Positions 23,736 to 36,300 of a stretch of 64,000 nt of DNA are shown one piece after another. The notes beneath the pieces are model-generated. The model ran no database searches. It was not told the origin of the DNA and worked only from the letters and a program-made list of their open reading frames with translations. The DNA lies in NCBI GenBank assembly GCA_014904845.1, contig MU119275.1, positions 124,001-188,000 of the forward strand, read 5' to 3'. The first letter of the stretch is position 1. Every line of letters starts with the position of its first letter. The translations under genes and the position numbers were made by a program. The DNA comes from Acephala macrosclerotiorum (Eukaryota; Ascomycota; Leotiomycetes; Helotiales; Mollisiaceae).

Positions 23736-24561
23736 TCAAGGCGAGTGTTCTCGAGCGATGCTTATTCCTACCATGCTTGCAGTTCCGCTGGAGGAAAGCT
23801 CAATACTGAGACCATGCTTCCGTACCCTGTGATCGCATGCTGTGACGGGAAGGGAGTGTTTACCAGATTCGACCCAATTGCTGAGCTCTCGAATGAGTAT
23901 GCATTCCAACCCAGAACTCAGGCTGAAGCCTTGAAACCCCATCGCCTTCAATTCGTCGGGCATTCCTCGTGGCGCGGATCCGTATGTCTTGAACCAATCC
24001 ACCACAACCCTAAGATCTTCCAATGTAACGCCGTTGTAGAATGTGTTTAGGTCGCCCGCGTCACCAATTTGATGAAGAGCTACAAGACGACCTCTCCATT
24101 CGAATGAACCTTTTCCTTCTCTTGTCGCGTTGACGCATAGGTTGGGTCCTGATCTGTCGCCCCCGAAGTTATCTCGAATGTATGCAATGGTTGTGAGGTC
24201 GATTTCCAGCGATCGGTAAGCCTTGCAGGTGATGCACATTCGTTCTAGAGAAGGTTTGTCGTTTCCAAGATGTGTCTCGACCTGGGGAAGGTGGAATTTG
24301 TTGTCATCGCCAGCAAATTGTATCGTCTTGCATTGTACTCTGAGGATCTGCGGAGTCTTTTTGGGTCGACAGGGAAAGGACCCCAAGGTAATGGTCTTCG
24401 GAGGGTCGTGGTGACAACGTGGTGATTTTCTTGCAGAGAAGCTTGTGGATGGGCCAGTCGACTTTTTGACGTTTGGCTACGCAATACCTCGACGACTTGC
24501 ATGAGGAGGGTCAAGCCTATCCAGCGGCAGCGCCGCAGATGATGCACTTGCGTTCAGACAT
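23736..24561 (-). pseudogene. Broken MYND zinc-finger protein gene
   Basis: From the ATG at 24561 the frame reads MSERKCIICGAAAG, then a TAG (24517-24519) and a TGA (24511-24513). It continues in the same frame with SSCKS..YCVAKRQKVDWPI and HKLLCKKITTL, which is a MYND finger missing part of its Cys set. After a frame change near 24400 the frame ending at 23736 carries a conserved fungal C-terminal domain. Recognisable parts include ILRVQCKTIQF, RDNFGGDRSGPNLCVN, EWRGRLVALHQ and NGVTLEDLRVVVDWFKTYG. Such MYND plus domain proteins are abundant in ascomycetes and have no assigned function. Two stops, lost cysteines and a frameshift argue that the gene is dead. Confidence 0.65.
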
Positions 24562-24984
24562 TCGAGGTTCGACGCCGAGAGTCTGGATTGTGGAACGAGT
24601 TGAGGATTAGGATGGAGGAGGAAGAGATCTGGATGAGGTGCGTGCGTTTGTGTGCAAACGCGCCGTTCCATAGCGCACTTCTTCCCTGAGGCCAAGTCCC
24701 CCTTCTTACCGCATAGAAATCAAGATTGAAGGAATTCGAGCTATCTCAACTCTTTCGAATCACTTCAGCATTTTCAATTTATCTAGAGCTCAAGAGAATG
24801 CGACGGGTTTCCGGAGCATTGAAGGGGACGCGTTTTACGGCAAAACCTCACCCCCTTTTAGTCACGTCGCGCGTCAACGCGTGATACTCGTATGCTTTTC
24901 AATACTTTCAACTTCTCCATTCTCCGTTTTGTATTTGAGAGTATTCTCTCCCTCTCATCATTACCCGTGTTAAACTTATTTACG
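24562..24984. other. Intergenic, no gene seen
   Basis: This is upstream of the MYND remnant and upstream of the Lys-rich remnant on the other strand. Several short frames exist without recognisable content. Confidence 0.45.
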
Positions 24985-25789
24985 ATCATAGTTCGTACAA
25001 AGCAAGTCCAGAAAACGGCACCGACTGCTGTCAGACATCAAGTAGCCAAGCCAGCAGCTAAACGTCGAAGACTCTCAGAATCCCTGACACCATCATCGGC
25101 AACTACAGCTCCAGCTCAAGCAAAGGCAACCTATGACCCTGATTTGAATCAATCAGCCACTGAATTTATAATATAGAAAGTGCGTGTTGAGAAGGAGTTT
25201 GTCAATCTGGTCTGGCCAAGAAAACTCCTATCAAGAAACCTGCAGTCAAAAAAGTTACAGCCAAGAAACTCACAGTCAAGAAAGCTCTAGTCAAGAAGCC
25301 ATTGGCTGAAAAATCCGTCAACGAGCAGCTGCCAGTACCGGTAGCCAAAGAACCTGGGACCAAAAAGCTTAGCTTAGCTCGAGAGTCTGCAAAATCTGCG
25401 AGGCTGAAGCATACGGTCCAGATAATGGATGTTGCGAGGACAAGTAAGATTCAAACCCACGTCAAGATCATGCAAAAAGTCAAGTCCCTAACTTTCTCCA
25501 ACAAATAGGAAATAAGATACCCTAGAAGAGACTTCCAAGTCTGAACAAGAGTCTGGCGAAGAGTCCGTTGTCAGCTCCGACTCAATAAGCTCAGCGAAAT
25601 AGTATGTGGCAGCGATCGAAGATGATTATTGTTTGTTCTGCGGTGGCTGTTCAAGCAATCATAATTATGCCTGCTGCAGTGGATCTCGCGGCTCAGGGTG
25701 GTTTTTCAATCTTCCAAGTAGCGGGAGCGGCAAAAATGGGGATGATAGTGAGTGATGAGTGCTAGAGAGGAGTGAGAGTGATGAGTGCG
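24985..25789 (+). pseudogene. Possible broken Lys-rich gene with a histone-tail-like start
   Basis: Three adjoining coding-like pieces are seen. The first (24991-25176) reads VRTKQVQKTAPTAVRHQVAK and PAAKRRRLS and ends at TAG. The second (about 25203-25508) is a run of AKKTPIKKPAVKKVTAKK-type repeats like a linker-histone tail. The third (about 25520-25789) is acidic, then has a Cys cluster CLFCGGCSSNHNYACC, and carries an in-frame TAG near 25601. Frame changes between pieces could be introns, but clear donors and acceptors were not found. The ARTKQ-like beginning resembles the histone H3 N terminus. I do not recognise a family; it could be a real multi-exon gene. Confidence 0.35.
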
Positions 25790-25804
25790 AGTTGCAGAAA
25801 GGGG
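25705..25804 (+). repeat. Direct repeat, copy 1 (left of the T5orf172 gene)
   Basis: This segment contains CTTCCAAG, then GATGATAGTGAGTGATGAG, GAGAGGAGTGAGAG and GAGTTGCAGAAAGGGG. It matches 28429-28510 in the same orientation with small indels. Part of it is GA-rich, so some similarity could be low complexity. Confidence 0.5.
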
Positions 25805-26505
25805 ATTCTGTATTATTACGCTCTTTTATGCTCGTTAAGCAACCCGTCCGAGACCTGTCACTCATGAGAGCCTGAGCTCTGCCGTTATCTCGGCCTGTTG
25901 CGGGATGTCTTTTTGCTCAAGTGTCAAGATCCAGGTCCTTCGGTCCGGGTCTGTTGACATTGAAGATATCTCGAGCCGAAAGTTCGGGTAGATTATACCA
26001 GTGTTGCTTCATGAATGTGTGAGATTATGCAGTTACAGGGCTGCAAACAGGAGTTAGTTTGCTCACGAGGCAGACATCCTCAACCCCAAATCTACCTGCA
26101 TTGGCTTGTTTGGGGGCGATTTAGCGAACACCTTGTTGTTACAGCGATGCAGGTCGAGTCACGTCGCTTAAGAACTGTCACTGCCATCAGTATCTATGCG
26201 TGCAGTTTTCGGGGATAAGGAACCAAAAGTGGAAGGTCATTAGCCAGTCGTTACAGCGAGCTCTGGGGTTACCAGACTCCTGGGTCAACCTGCGACATGC
26301 TGTGCCATTCATTGACCTATTAGCCTGAGATCTGGGGAGCTGTTGAGCAAACGAGGGGCAGGTACCATGAACACCGAGCCGCTTCTTGCAAACATGTCTT
26401 GCTCTCTATATATGTCAGCTCCTGTGCACTGCGAAGTCCTGAACGTCACAACTTCTTCATTCCTCGTCCATTTCAAGTCTGTATGTTGTCTCCGAATACA
26501 CAAAC
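25805..26505. other. Upstream region of the T5orf172 gene
   Basis: No coding sequence is recognised. It contains the presumed promoter of the next gene. Composition is ordinary. Confidence 0.5.
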
Positions 26506-28221
26506 ATGCAAAATCCATCGTCGCCAGAACTGAAGGCCAAGTGCGTTTGCGACTTAGAGCAAATCACAGCTCAACTCTCGAGCGAGATTCCTAGCGATCG
26601 TTTCCAATGCCTTGCCTATGAGCGCGATGGAAGGAGTCCCATCCAACACCGCTGCGAGAAAATATGCGCACAGAGCGTTGAAACAGCAGTTACGCCGCAA
26701 TGTTTTGATCGTGCTCGAAGTATTTTGCAACAAGGCGGCCCAATAAATAGTAAACAGTACACTACACTAGTGATCAGAATCTTATTCTGCGGGAAGCACA
26801 GCGGACCGGGGCCAATGAAAAGGTGGGAAGGGCTCCTTTTGGATCATTGGAAGGGAACGGGTACTCGCGAAGAGCTGGCTCTCCTCGATGCATTGCGGAA
26901 AGCGCTTCTGCTGCCGCTGTATAGCTTGGATCATCGACCAAACTTGTTGACGACATCTTCTCCGCCCTTGCTTTCCAACAACCAGGCAAATACGACACCC
27001 CCTCTACTAGACGCAGGCCGTTCAAGAAGTGTGCCGCACGGAAATGCCCAATCTCGTGTGTTTGTGGGTTCATCTTCAGCTTCATCTGGCATCACACGAC
27101 GACTCTTCGTGCCCGGATCAGCATCTAGTCACACAAGTCAAAGCACCGGCGCAAATTCAAGAGTCCATGAAAGAGATGAGGTGACTGTGAATAGTGCAGG
27201 AAACCGCACACCACCGCCGGACCCTCCTGTTGCTTCCGATGATGTGTTCGGATTTGATTGTCCCAGACCTCACGGTATTGCGTTGGCGCTACGACCCGTG
27301 AAGGATGAAGGGCAAGATCTAGAATCGTCGAGATCAATATTCGGCCAAGACGATTCACCTCCTCTCGCGTCTACACCACCTGTCTCTATTGAAGGAGTTT
27401 CACATGCAGTACGCGAAGAGACACCACCGTCGCCGTTACTGGCCAGCTCCAAACCAATAGTCCCTGATTGGAAAGTTGGAGGGGATGATTGCGATTTTTC
27501 TACCATCCACGAGCTTCTATTAACCCCCCCGAGACCGCCAATGAGGTCAGGTTCGAAGGATGACACCTTTCTGGACCAGCTGTCGAGGGTTACAGCCAAA
27601 ATGACTTCACCTTCTTTGGAGTCCGCAACGCGGAGCGATTCACCAGAGCGCGAGTCAGATGTCGCGAGGACCGCCAGTCACAGTCCCATTCAAGTTCTAC
27701 CAGTATATATTGATAGGCGACTTCGAACCCTCATCAAGAAGAACTTTGTAACAGAAGGCTATGTCTACGTTCTCAGAGCTCCGAATAATCCATTGGTGAA
27801 GATCGGCAAAACAACAGACGTCGACAAGCGCGTACATCATTTGGAGAGGACATGTGGCATGAAGCTTGAGATAATCCCCGACTATGACGATACAGCACAC
27901 AAATGGTATGACAGAATAGAGGAGCTCGCCCAACTCGAGCTTGCGAATTTCCAGCAAAAGTTCCAATGCAAGAAGTGTGGTACTGCGCACCACGAATGGT
28001 TTGCAGTACCAGAGGATGTGGCGCTAAGTACTGTTCGAAGATGGCGTCGCTTCATTCGCTCTAATCCTTACCACAAGAATGGCGTCTTGTTAGATCATTG
28101 GATTGAGATGTTGGATAAAGTGATTTGGCAACAGCCAGAAGAAAAATATGACGATCATAAAGCCAGGGGTGATCGCTGGGATCGTTGGATTGACGAAGGC
28201 ATCAGGCTCCGCAACGCTTGA
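26506..28221 (+). CDS. T5orf172 / GIY-YIG-like domain protein, 571 aa
   Basis: One exon runs from the ATG at 26506. The first ~150 residues are a conserved-looking Cys-containing region found ahead of this domain in fungi. Residues about 150-400 are Ser/Pro-rich and disordered. The T5orf172 domain spans about 415-525: GYVYVLRAPNNPLVKIGKTT, then DVDKRVHHLERTCG, RIEELAQLELANFQ and a C-x2-C motif with CKKCGTAHHEWF (first Cys at 488). This domain is related to GIY-YIG nucleases (Y-x-YVL, KIGKT, Arg, Glu). It is found in phage, bacterial mobile elements and many fungal proteins (Mug113 in fission yeast), with DNA binding or cutting suspected. The gene is intact although its neighbours on both sides are dead, and direct repeats flank it. 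Confidence 0.8.
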   Translation: MQNPSSPELKAKCVCDLEQITAQLSSEIPSDRFQCLAYERDGRSPIQHRCEKICAQSVETAVTPQCFDRARSILQQGGPINSKQYTTLVIRILFCGKHSGPGPMKRWEGLLLDHWKGTGTREELALLDALRKALLLPLYSLDHRPNLLTTSSPPLLSNNQANTTPPLLDAGRSRSVPHGNAQSRVFVGSSSASSGITRRLFVPGSASSHTSQSTGANSRVHERDEVTVNSAGNRTPPPDPPVASDDVFGFDCPRPHGIALALRPVKDEGQDLESSRSIFGQDDSPPLASTPPVSIEGVSHAVREETPPSPLLASSKPIVPDWKVGGDDCDFSTIHELLLTPPRPPMRSGSKDDTFLDQLSRVTAKMTSPSLESATRSDSPERESDVARTASHSPIQVLPVYIDRRLRTLIKKNFVTEGYVYVLRAPNNPLVKIGKTTDVDKRVHHLERTCGMKLEIIPDYDDTAHKWYDRIEELAQLELANFQQKFQCKKCGTAHHEWFAVPEDVALSTVRRWRRFIRSNPYHKNGVLLDHWIEMLDKVIWQQPEEKYDDHKARGDRWDRWIDEGIRLRNA

Positions 28222-28609
28222 AAAAATCGTTTAGTATCTTGTAGTCGGCTTCTTTCTTTGTTTTGGAGTTTCCTTCATGTTTCCCTTGGGGCTCTTGTGT
28301 AGCTGAGGGAAGTAGTCTTGAGGTCTTCACAGGTTTTGTAAGTTCTAGCTTTACATGTAGACGGCCCGCTTGATTGACACCGCGAGTCCCTGACTCAACA
28401 CAAGGACTTTCGCATGGACAAACTTCCTCTCAAATTTCCAAGCATCAATATGATAGTGATCAATGAGTGATAGAGAGGTGAGAGCGAGGAATCTAAAGTT
28501 GCAAAGGGGAAGCCATCACCGCCTCAGATCGGCGATACCCAATTCCAAGAAACGCACCAATACACTCCTTCACAACCAATGCTCTGTCTCAACTCTGGAA
28601 TATACAGTT
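28222..28609. other. Intergenic, contains the second direct repeat
   Basis: This is the 3' side of the T5orf172 gene and the 3' side of the GH5 remnant. There is no gene. The repeat at 28429-28510 is listed separately. Confidence 0.5.
28429..28510 (+). repeat. Direct repeat, copy 2 (right of the T5orf172 gene)
   Basis: Matches 25705-25804 in order and orientation: TTTCCAAG, ATGATAGTGAT, GAGTGATAGAGAGGTGAGAG, AGTTGCAAAGGGG. It is shorter by about 18 bases. Confidence 0.5.
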
Positions 28610-30149
<1,540 letters not shown>

Positions 30150-30277
30150 GTTGCGATAGGCTGATAGCGAAAGTGAAACCAGATAAACTCAGAATAGATA
30201 ATGAGCAATGTCTGGAACAAAGCAGATAAGAATGTGTGGAGTAAACCCGAGCGGCGCAAGAGTGCCGTTTTTGAGTA

Positions 30278-30480
30278 AGTCCCTACCCCCTAATCCCGGC
30301 CATTCCCCTATTTCGACCACCTATTTACACTAAAAATAACGATTTTATAAGCTTTATAATTCTACGAAAAATTAATATAATTATTTAAAAATTGAGAAAT
30401 GAACTCTTTATATATATGCAAATAAATATAAAATATATAAAATTATTTGGATTATATAATATTACGTAATTAATATTTAA
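30278..30480 (+). repeat. Left terminal inverted repeat (203 bp)
   Basis: Pairs position for position with 31522-31724; left position i pairs with 62002 minus i. Only about a dozen mismatches are visible, nearly all C/T or A/G. Confidence 0.85.
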
Positions 30481-31521
30481 GAAAAAGATTTTTATATATA
30501 ATTTATATATAAAATATAATTATTAATAATTTTTTTTAAAATTTTTATATAAATAAAGTTTTTAATTTTATTAATTATCAATATATATATATTTTAAAAA
30601 GAAATTAAAAATAAAACTTTATATTAATATATAAGTTTTATATAATTTTTTATTTAAAATTATATTAAAATTATATATAATTTAAATAAAAAGTTATATA
30701 AACAGAAAATATTAATAAAAACTAAATTTTTTTAATTAAATCTATTATTTATATTATTTTAATTTCCAAAATAATAAAAAATAATTATTTTTATTAATAA
30801 ACAACTTTTAAATAATTTTTTATTTGATATTATATATAATTTTTATATATAATTTATATAATAAATTATATAAAACTTATTTATTAATAAAAATAATTTT
30901 TATTTTATTTTATTTCAAAATATATTTATATAAATTGCAAATAAAATATAAAAAAACTTATTTTATTAATTATTAATTATTATATAATTTTTTATTTGAA
31001 ATTATATATATATATATAAATTATTTTCGATTAAAAAATTATATAATAATCGTTTATTAATGAAAATTGAACTTTTTAATTTATTTTGAAATTCAATTAT
31101 ATATATAATTAATAAAATTAATAATTAAATATTTTTATTTATTAATAATTTTTATATTAATTTATATTTAAAATTATTTAATTTTTTTATATTATTTAAA
31201 TATAAAATTATATAAAAACAATTTATTAATATAATTTTGAATTTTTTGTTTTATTTTAAACTACATTTGTAAAAATAATAAATAAAATTAATAGAAATTA
31301 TTTTATTAATTATTTTAATAGATTATTAAAAAAGTTTTATTTTATATATAAAATGTAAATTTAAAAAATTATATAAAACCAATTTATTAATAAAAGTTTA
31401 TATTTTTATTATATTATAAAATATAATAATATAAATAAATTAAAAATTAAAAATTTAATGTTTTTATTAATTATTCTTTTTTATATTAATTTTTATTTAT
31501 ATTATATATATTTTTTATTTT

Positions 31522-31724
31522 TTAAACATTAGTTACACAATATTATATAATTCAAATAATTTTATATATTTTATATTTATTTGCATATATATAAAGAGTT
31601 CATTTCTCAATTTTTAAATAATTATATTAATTTTTCGTAGAATTATAAAGCTTATAAAATCGTTATTTTTAGTGTAAATAGGTGGTCGGAATAGGGGAAT
31701 GGCCGGGATTAGAAAGTAGGGACT
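31522..31724 (-). repeat. Right terminal inverted repeat (203 bp)
   Basis: Reverse complement of 30278-30480. Differences such as TTTC in place of CCCC near the tip are transitions. Confidence 0.85.
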
Positions 31725-31726
31725 TA

Positions 31727-33281
31727 CCTGGGGAAGAAACATATGGGTCGAAGACTCTCTATATTTAAGGGAATCGACGACTGTAGTAACTTCGTAGCGC
31801 CGATGGCGTTATTGCTTTTCAATTGAGAAATGTGTTCACAATATGAAAGTGCCATAGTGCCAACATAGGACATTCCCTAGGAAGAAAACTAAGGATTTGG
31901 GGATTTGAGAATTGAGACTGGAAACTGAAGAGATCGAGATTGGTAGCTTGGTAGCAATATTATGAATAGTATAATCGATAAAAACCAGTATTGTTTTACA
32001 ATTCGCAGATTCGCATTTGAAGTTCTAAATAGTGTAGATTACAATATAGTAATATATTTTATTTATTATAATAAATAAATATAATATAATGAAATCATAT
32101 CGTAATAAATATAATATAATCCAATTTTATATTACCAATATTAAATAAAATTAATATATTTTTATATTGTTTATATTAAGTAAAAAAAAAAGATTAAAAA
32201 CTCAAAAGACTTTTTTGACGTCAAAATCACTATTTTTGATCGTCGAAATCGTTTTAAAATTGAGATTATTTAAATAATAAAGTATTTAAAATCGTAATTA
32301 AATATTATAAAAGTTTTCGACGACGATATTAAAAATATAAAAAATATAATAAAAGAATCCTTAAAGCGAAAAAGCAATAACGAAATCGATTTAACAATTA
32401 TTAATTAAATTAAGTACTTTTTAACGTTTATATCGTTATATTAGTAATATATTACATGATAAATATAATATAGTAGTTCCATATTATATCAGATACGATA
32501 TGAATAGCTTTATATCGCGATAATAACTCGAGACTCTATATTACTCAATATATATTGTTTCATATTGTGACCAACACTACCTCTAAGGTGCGCGATGCGT
32601 CCAACCCCTGAGCCTCTCATCGTGGTCAACCCCGCTAAAGGCAAAAGCAACAGCAACCTCATATGAATCATACGATAAAGTCTCTGTTTGTGACGATACT
32701 CGATTAACACGTGGAGAAACAATGAGTCTTCAAAAGTACAGGAAGGCGGATGAATTGGATTGACGATCCCATCCTAGCAAGAACACAAGAAAAGAGAAGG
32801 GAAGGCAATTAGAGAGTACTAGAGCAGCCTGCTCTAGAGGTAAAATCACTTGGATTGTACGCTCTGCAAATCCTTCTTACCCCGTCAAAGAGCTGAATTC
32901 TCGTGAACACTGCCTTCAAAATATTGAATCGTAGGCACCCAGCAGCACTCGAAGTCACCGGACGCGCGTTGTTGTGACTCTGCAGTTCTCGGTCTTAGCG
33001 ACGGACGAGATGCAACTGGTCTGCAGAAATTTGCAATATCATCCGGTGAACCAGAAGTCGCGGTGACGTGGTAGTGTTGCTGTCGCAGACGATATGTAGA
33101 AATTGCACTGAGCGAGAGGCTTTGCCGCAATTTCGCTGCCGGATTTTGAATGGTACCTCGGCGCTGAAGGAAAAGTCGGCACAATGTCGGCATGCACAAG
33201 CCTCAGTTTTCAGATACCTAGAAAGCCAGGCAAGAACAGTCAGAAATCTGGTATATAGGTTTAAAGTAAACAATTCTCGTC
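31727..33281. other. Gene-free island between AT-rich blocks
   Basis: 31727-32030 and 32500-33281 have ordinary composition without a recognised gene. 32030-32500 is AT-rich and looks like a short RIP-degraded repeat fragment. A minus-strand frame at 32885-33199 has no recognisable domain. Confidence 0.5.
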
Positions 33282-33313
33282 ACATACGACCATAGACTGA
33301 GGAAAATTGGACT
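33282..33313 (+). pseudogene. 5S rRNA 5'-end fragment, second copy
   Basis: ACATACGACCATAG is followed by a diverged stretch with GGAAAATTGGACT. It is closer to the fragment at 23670 than to standard 5S. It stands at the very edge of the large AT-rich block. Confidence 0.6.
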
Positions 33314-33323
33314 ATCTCAATAG

Positions 33324-33389
33324 TCTACAGTGACTCCAACATTAGATCGGAACAATCTATAGTGACTCCAGTATCAAATCGTCAAATTG
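33324..33389 (+). repeat. Two-copy ~33-bp degenerate tandem repeat
   Basis: TCTACAGTGACTCCAAC and TCTATAGTGACTCCAGT begin two adjacent units of about 33 bp at the left border of the AT-rich block. Confidence 0.5.
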
Positions 33390-36300
33390 TTAATAGTATC
33401 TCAAAAATAAGATTCAGTTTTGCGACTTTTTTTCTTTAAAAACAAATTTGAAATCTAAAAATCAGTATTTTAATCAATTTCTTTTTAGATTTTTTTTCAA
33501 TTTTTCGGTTTATTGAAATTCTACAAATTATTTCTATTATTTTTGTACAATAACGACGTTATTTTTTGAAAATAAATCATTTATTATTTCGAGTTATTAT
33601 TAATTTTCGAATCGTCGCTTTTTAATTTCAAATAAAATATTTTTTTAATGTATTTTTTTTAATTTTTTTTTATATTAAACTTTTCGTAATATCGTTTTTT
33701 ATAAATAGTAGCGAAATAAAACGAAAACGTCGATAATTATTTCTTATTATACGTAAAACAATAAAAATTAAAAAAGTCGAATATAATCAATTTAAATATT
33801 ATTCGTTAATTGTAAAATTAATAATTAAACGATATTTTTATACGATAAAACTATAAAAAAATATATAATATTTTTAGTATAATATTTTTTAACGTTAATA
33901 TAATAAGTTTTTTCAAAATTATATTTACAATAATAAATTTTTTTTATAATACTATAAAAACGTTTTATTAATTAAGCGTTTAAAACATTTCGTAGAATAA
34001 GTATTTAATTTATTCGTTAACGTTTTTATAGAGCGTATTACGTTAAAAATTTTTAAAAATACGTAATTTTATTTTCGATTTATATATAAAAAAAAATTAA
34101 TAATATTATTTTAAAAAACGTAAAAATAAATATATTTTTTATAAATATATAAAATCGATATTTATAAAAAAATTAATACGAGTTTTAATTCATTAAAACA
34201 AATTTTAAAAAAAAATTCTTATAATAATTTAACGATAAAAAATTATAATCGATATATTAAATATTATTTAATTATTAACGAATTTATAATATTATTATTC
34301 AAACAATTTTTCTTATTTTTAATATATAATATAATTTAATTTATTTTTATTTTTAATAATATATATCGAAATTAAATTTAATATTATTATTAAATTATTA
34401 ATATATCACGAAAATAATTAAATAATATATTATAAAATAATTTTTTAATATTTTTTAAAATTATTAAAATTAATTTTTTTTGTTTAAAATTTCGAATTGA
34501 TTAATTTTTTAATTAAATTAAAAAATACGTTTAAATTTATTTTAAAAATCAAATTTTATTATAAGAAAAAAAAACGAAATAAAAAAAAAAACAATTATAA
34601 AAATTATAAATAAATAGTATTTTATAAAAATTATATTTATTATAAAAAGTGTTTTATTATTTATTTTTTTGATTTAATATTAATTAATAACGTTTTCAAT
34701 AATTTTAAAAATTTAAATCAAATAAAATACTTTAAATTTTTAAATTTTAATTAGTATTTATTTTTTAAATTTTTTAAATTTAAATTAAATTTATTTGTTT
34801 TTTGGTATTATAATAAAAATAATGCAATTTCTTTAAATTGAGTAATAAATTATAACGAAATAATAAAAATTTTTACAAAATTAAAAATATAATTAAAATT
34901 TCAAAATATTTTAAAAACGTATAATTTTTATCGAAAAATCGCTAATAAATTTGAAAGTAAATTACATTTGAAACTTTTAAACTATAAATTTATACAATTA
35001 AATAAAATTAAAATCAATATAAATTAATACATTTAATTTTTAAATAATATTATTAAAATAATAAAAAAAATTATATATTGAATATATTAATTATTAATAT
35101 TCAAAAAATTATAAACGACGAATTATTTTAATAAAATTATATTTAAAAACTTCGAAATATAAAATTATATTTGAATTCAAATATTTTTATTTTTTTTTTT
35201 TTTTAAAAATATAAAACTATTTTAAATAATTCGAAATTTATACAATTTAATATTTATTTTAAAAGTTTTAAAAAAATAACGAATAAAAAATAATAATAAC
35301 GAATTTTATTAATAATATATTCAAATAATATAAAAACGAAAATATTATTTTAAATAATTTTATTATAAAACTCGTATACAATTTCGAAACAATTTATTCG
35401 ATTTATCGATTTAAATAAATTTCGAAAAATAATTTAAAACAATAAAAACGAAATTTCTATTAATAAAAACAATAAAAAATTATTCGAAGTTTTTCGTTTT
35501 AAATTTATATTATTCGTTTATTTTTTTAATCGTTTTACGATCGTTAACGATTTTTAAAAACAAATTTTTTATTACGATTTTATTTTGAATACAAGTTTTA
35601 TTTAAAGTTTTTATAATTTTTACAATTTAAAAAAATATATTTATTATTATTTAAAAAAAATATTAATTAAAAAATATTATTTAATTTATAATTAGTAAAT
35701 AATAAACATTTCTAGTAATTAATAAACGAATTATATATATAATTATTTTAATCGTATATAAAAAAAAAAAAATTTTTTTTTATTAATACGTTTTTAATAT
35801 TATAAATAAAAAAAATATAAAATTATATTCGTTTAAAAATTTAATTACTTTTTAAAAAACTTTATTAATAATATATTCAATATTAAATAATAATAAAATT
35901 TTAAAATTTTAAAATCGAAACGTTTAAACGATTTAAAATACAAAGAAAAACTCGATATTAATTTTAATTAAATAATTTAATTACAAAAATCGATATTAAT
36001 TTACTTTAAACGATATTTGATAAAAAATTTAATTTTTTATTTTTAAAACAAATACAATTTTTAGTACGTTTTCAAGTAAAATTTTAAACGTTATTTGTAG
36101 AAATTATATAAAATGACTTTAAAATAAATCTATTTTAAATTGAAATTCTATTTCGAATATTTCAATAATAATTAATTTATTAATAAATTCAATTGAAAAA
36201 ACTATTATAAAATTCACATAAAAACTTTTTATTACAATTTTAATTTCATACGATTTTATTATACGTTTACAATTGATTTATAGTATTTTTTTTGTTTAAA

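Larger units (their letters stand above)
30278..31724. mobile_element. 1447-bp TA-inserting DNA transposon, RIP-degraded
   Basis: The element is bounded by TA at 30276-30277 and 31725-31726. Ends begin AGTCCCTACC and continue as inverted repeats of about 203 bp with no length difference. The interior is almost pure A/T with no readable frame. TA duplication and AGT ends suggest a Tc1/mariner-superfamily (possibly Fot1/pogo-like) element, or a non-autonomous derivative since it is short. The outermost 50 bp keep normal composition while the interior has lost nearly all C and G. Confidence 0.85.

Noticed and set aside
32885..33199. 104-codon minus-strand frame in the island before the AT block
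   Set aside because: No recognisable motif, no supporting exons, and an overlapping frame of similar length exists.
33324..33389. CRISPR-like repeat
   Set aside because: Only two degenerate units without spacers, in a eukaryotic genome.
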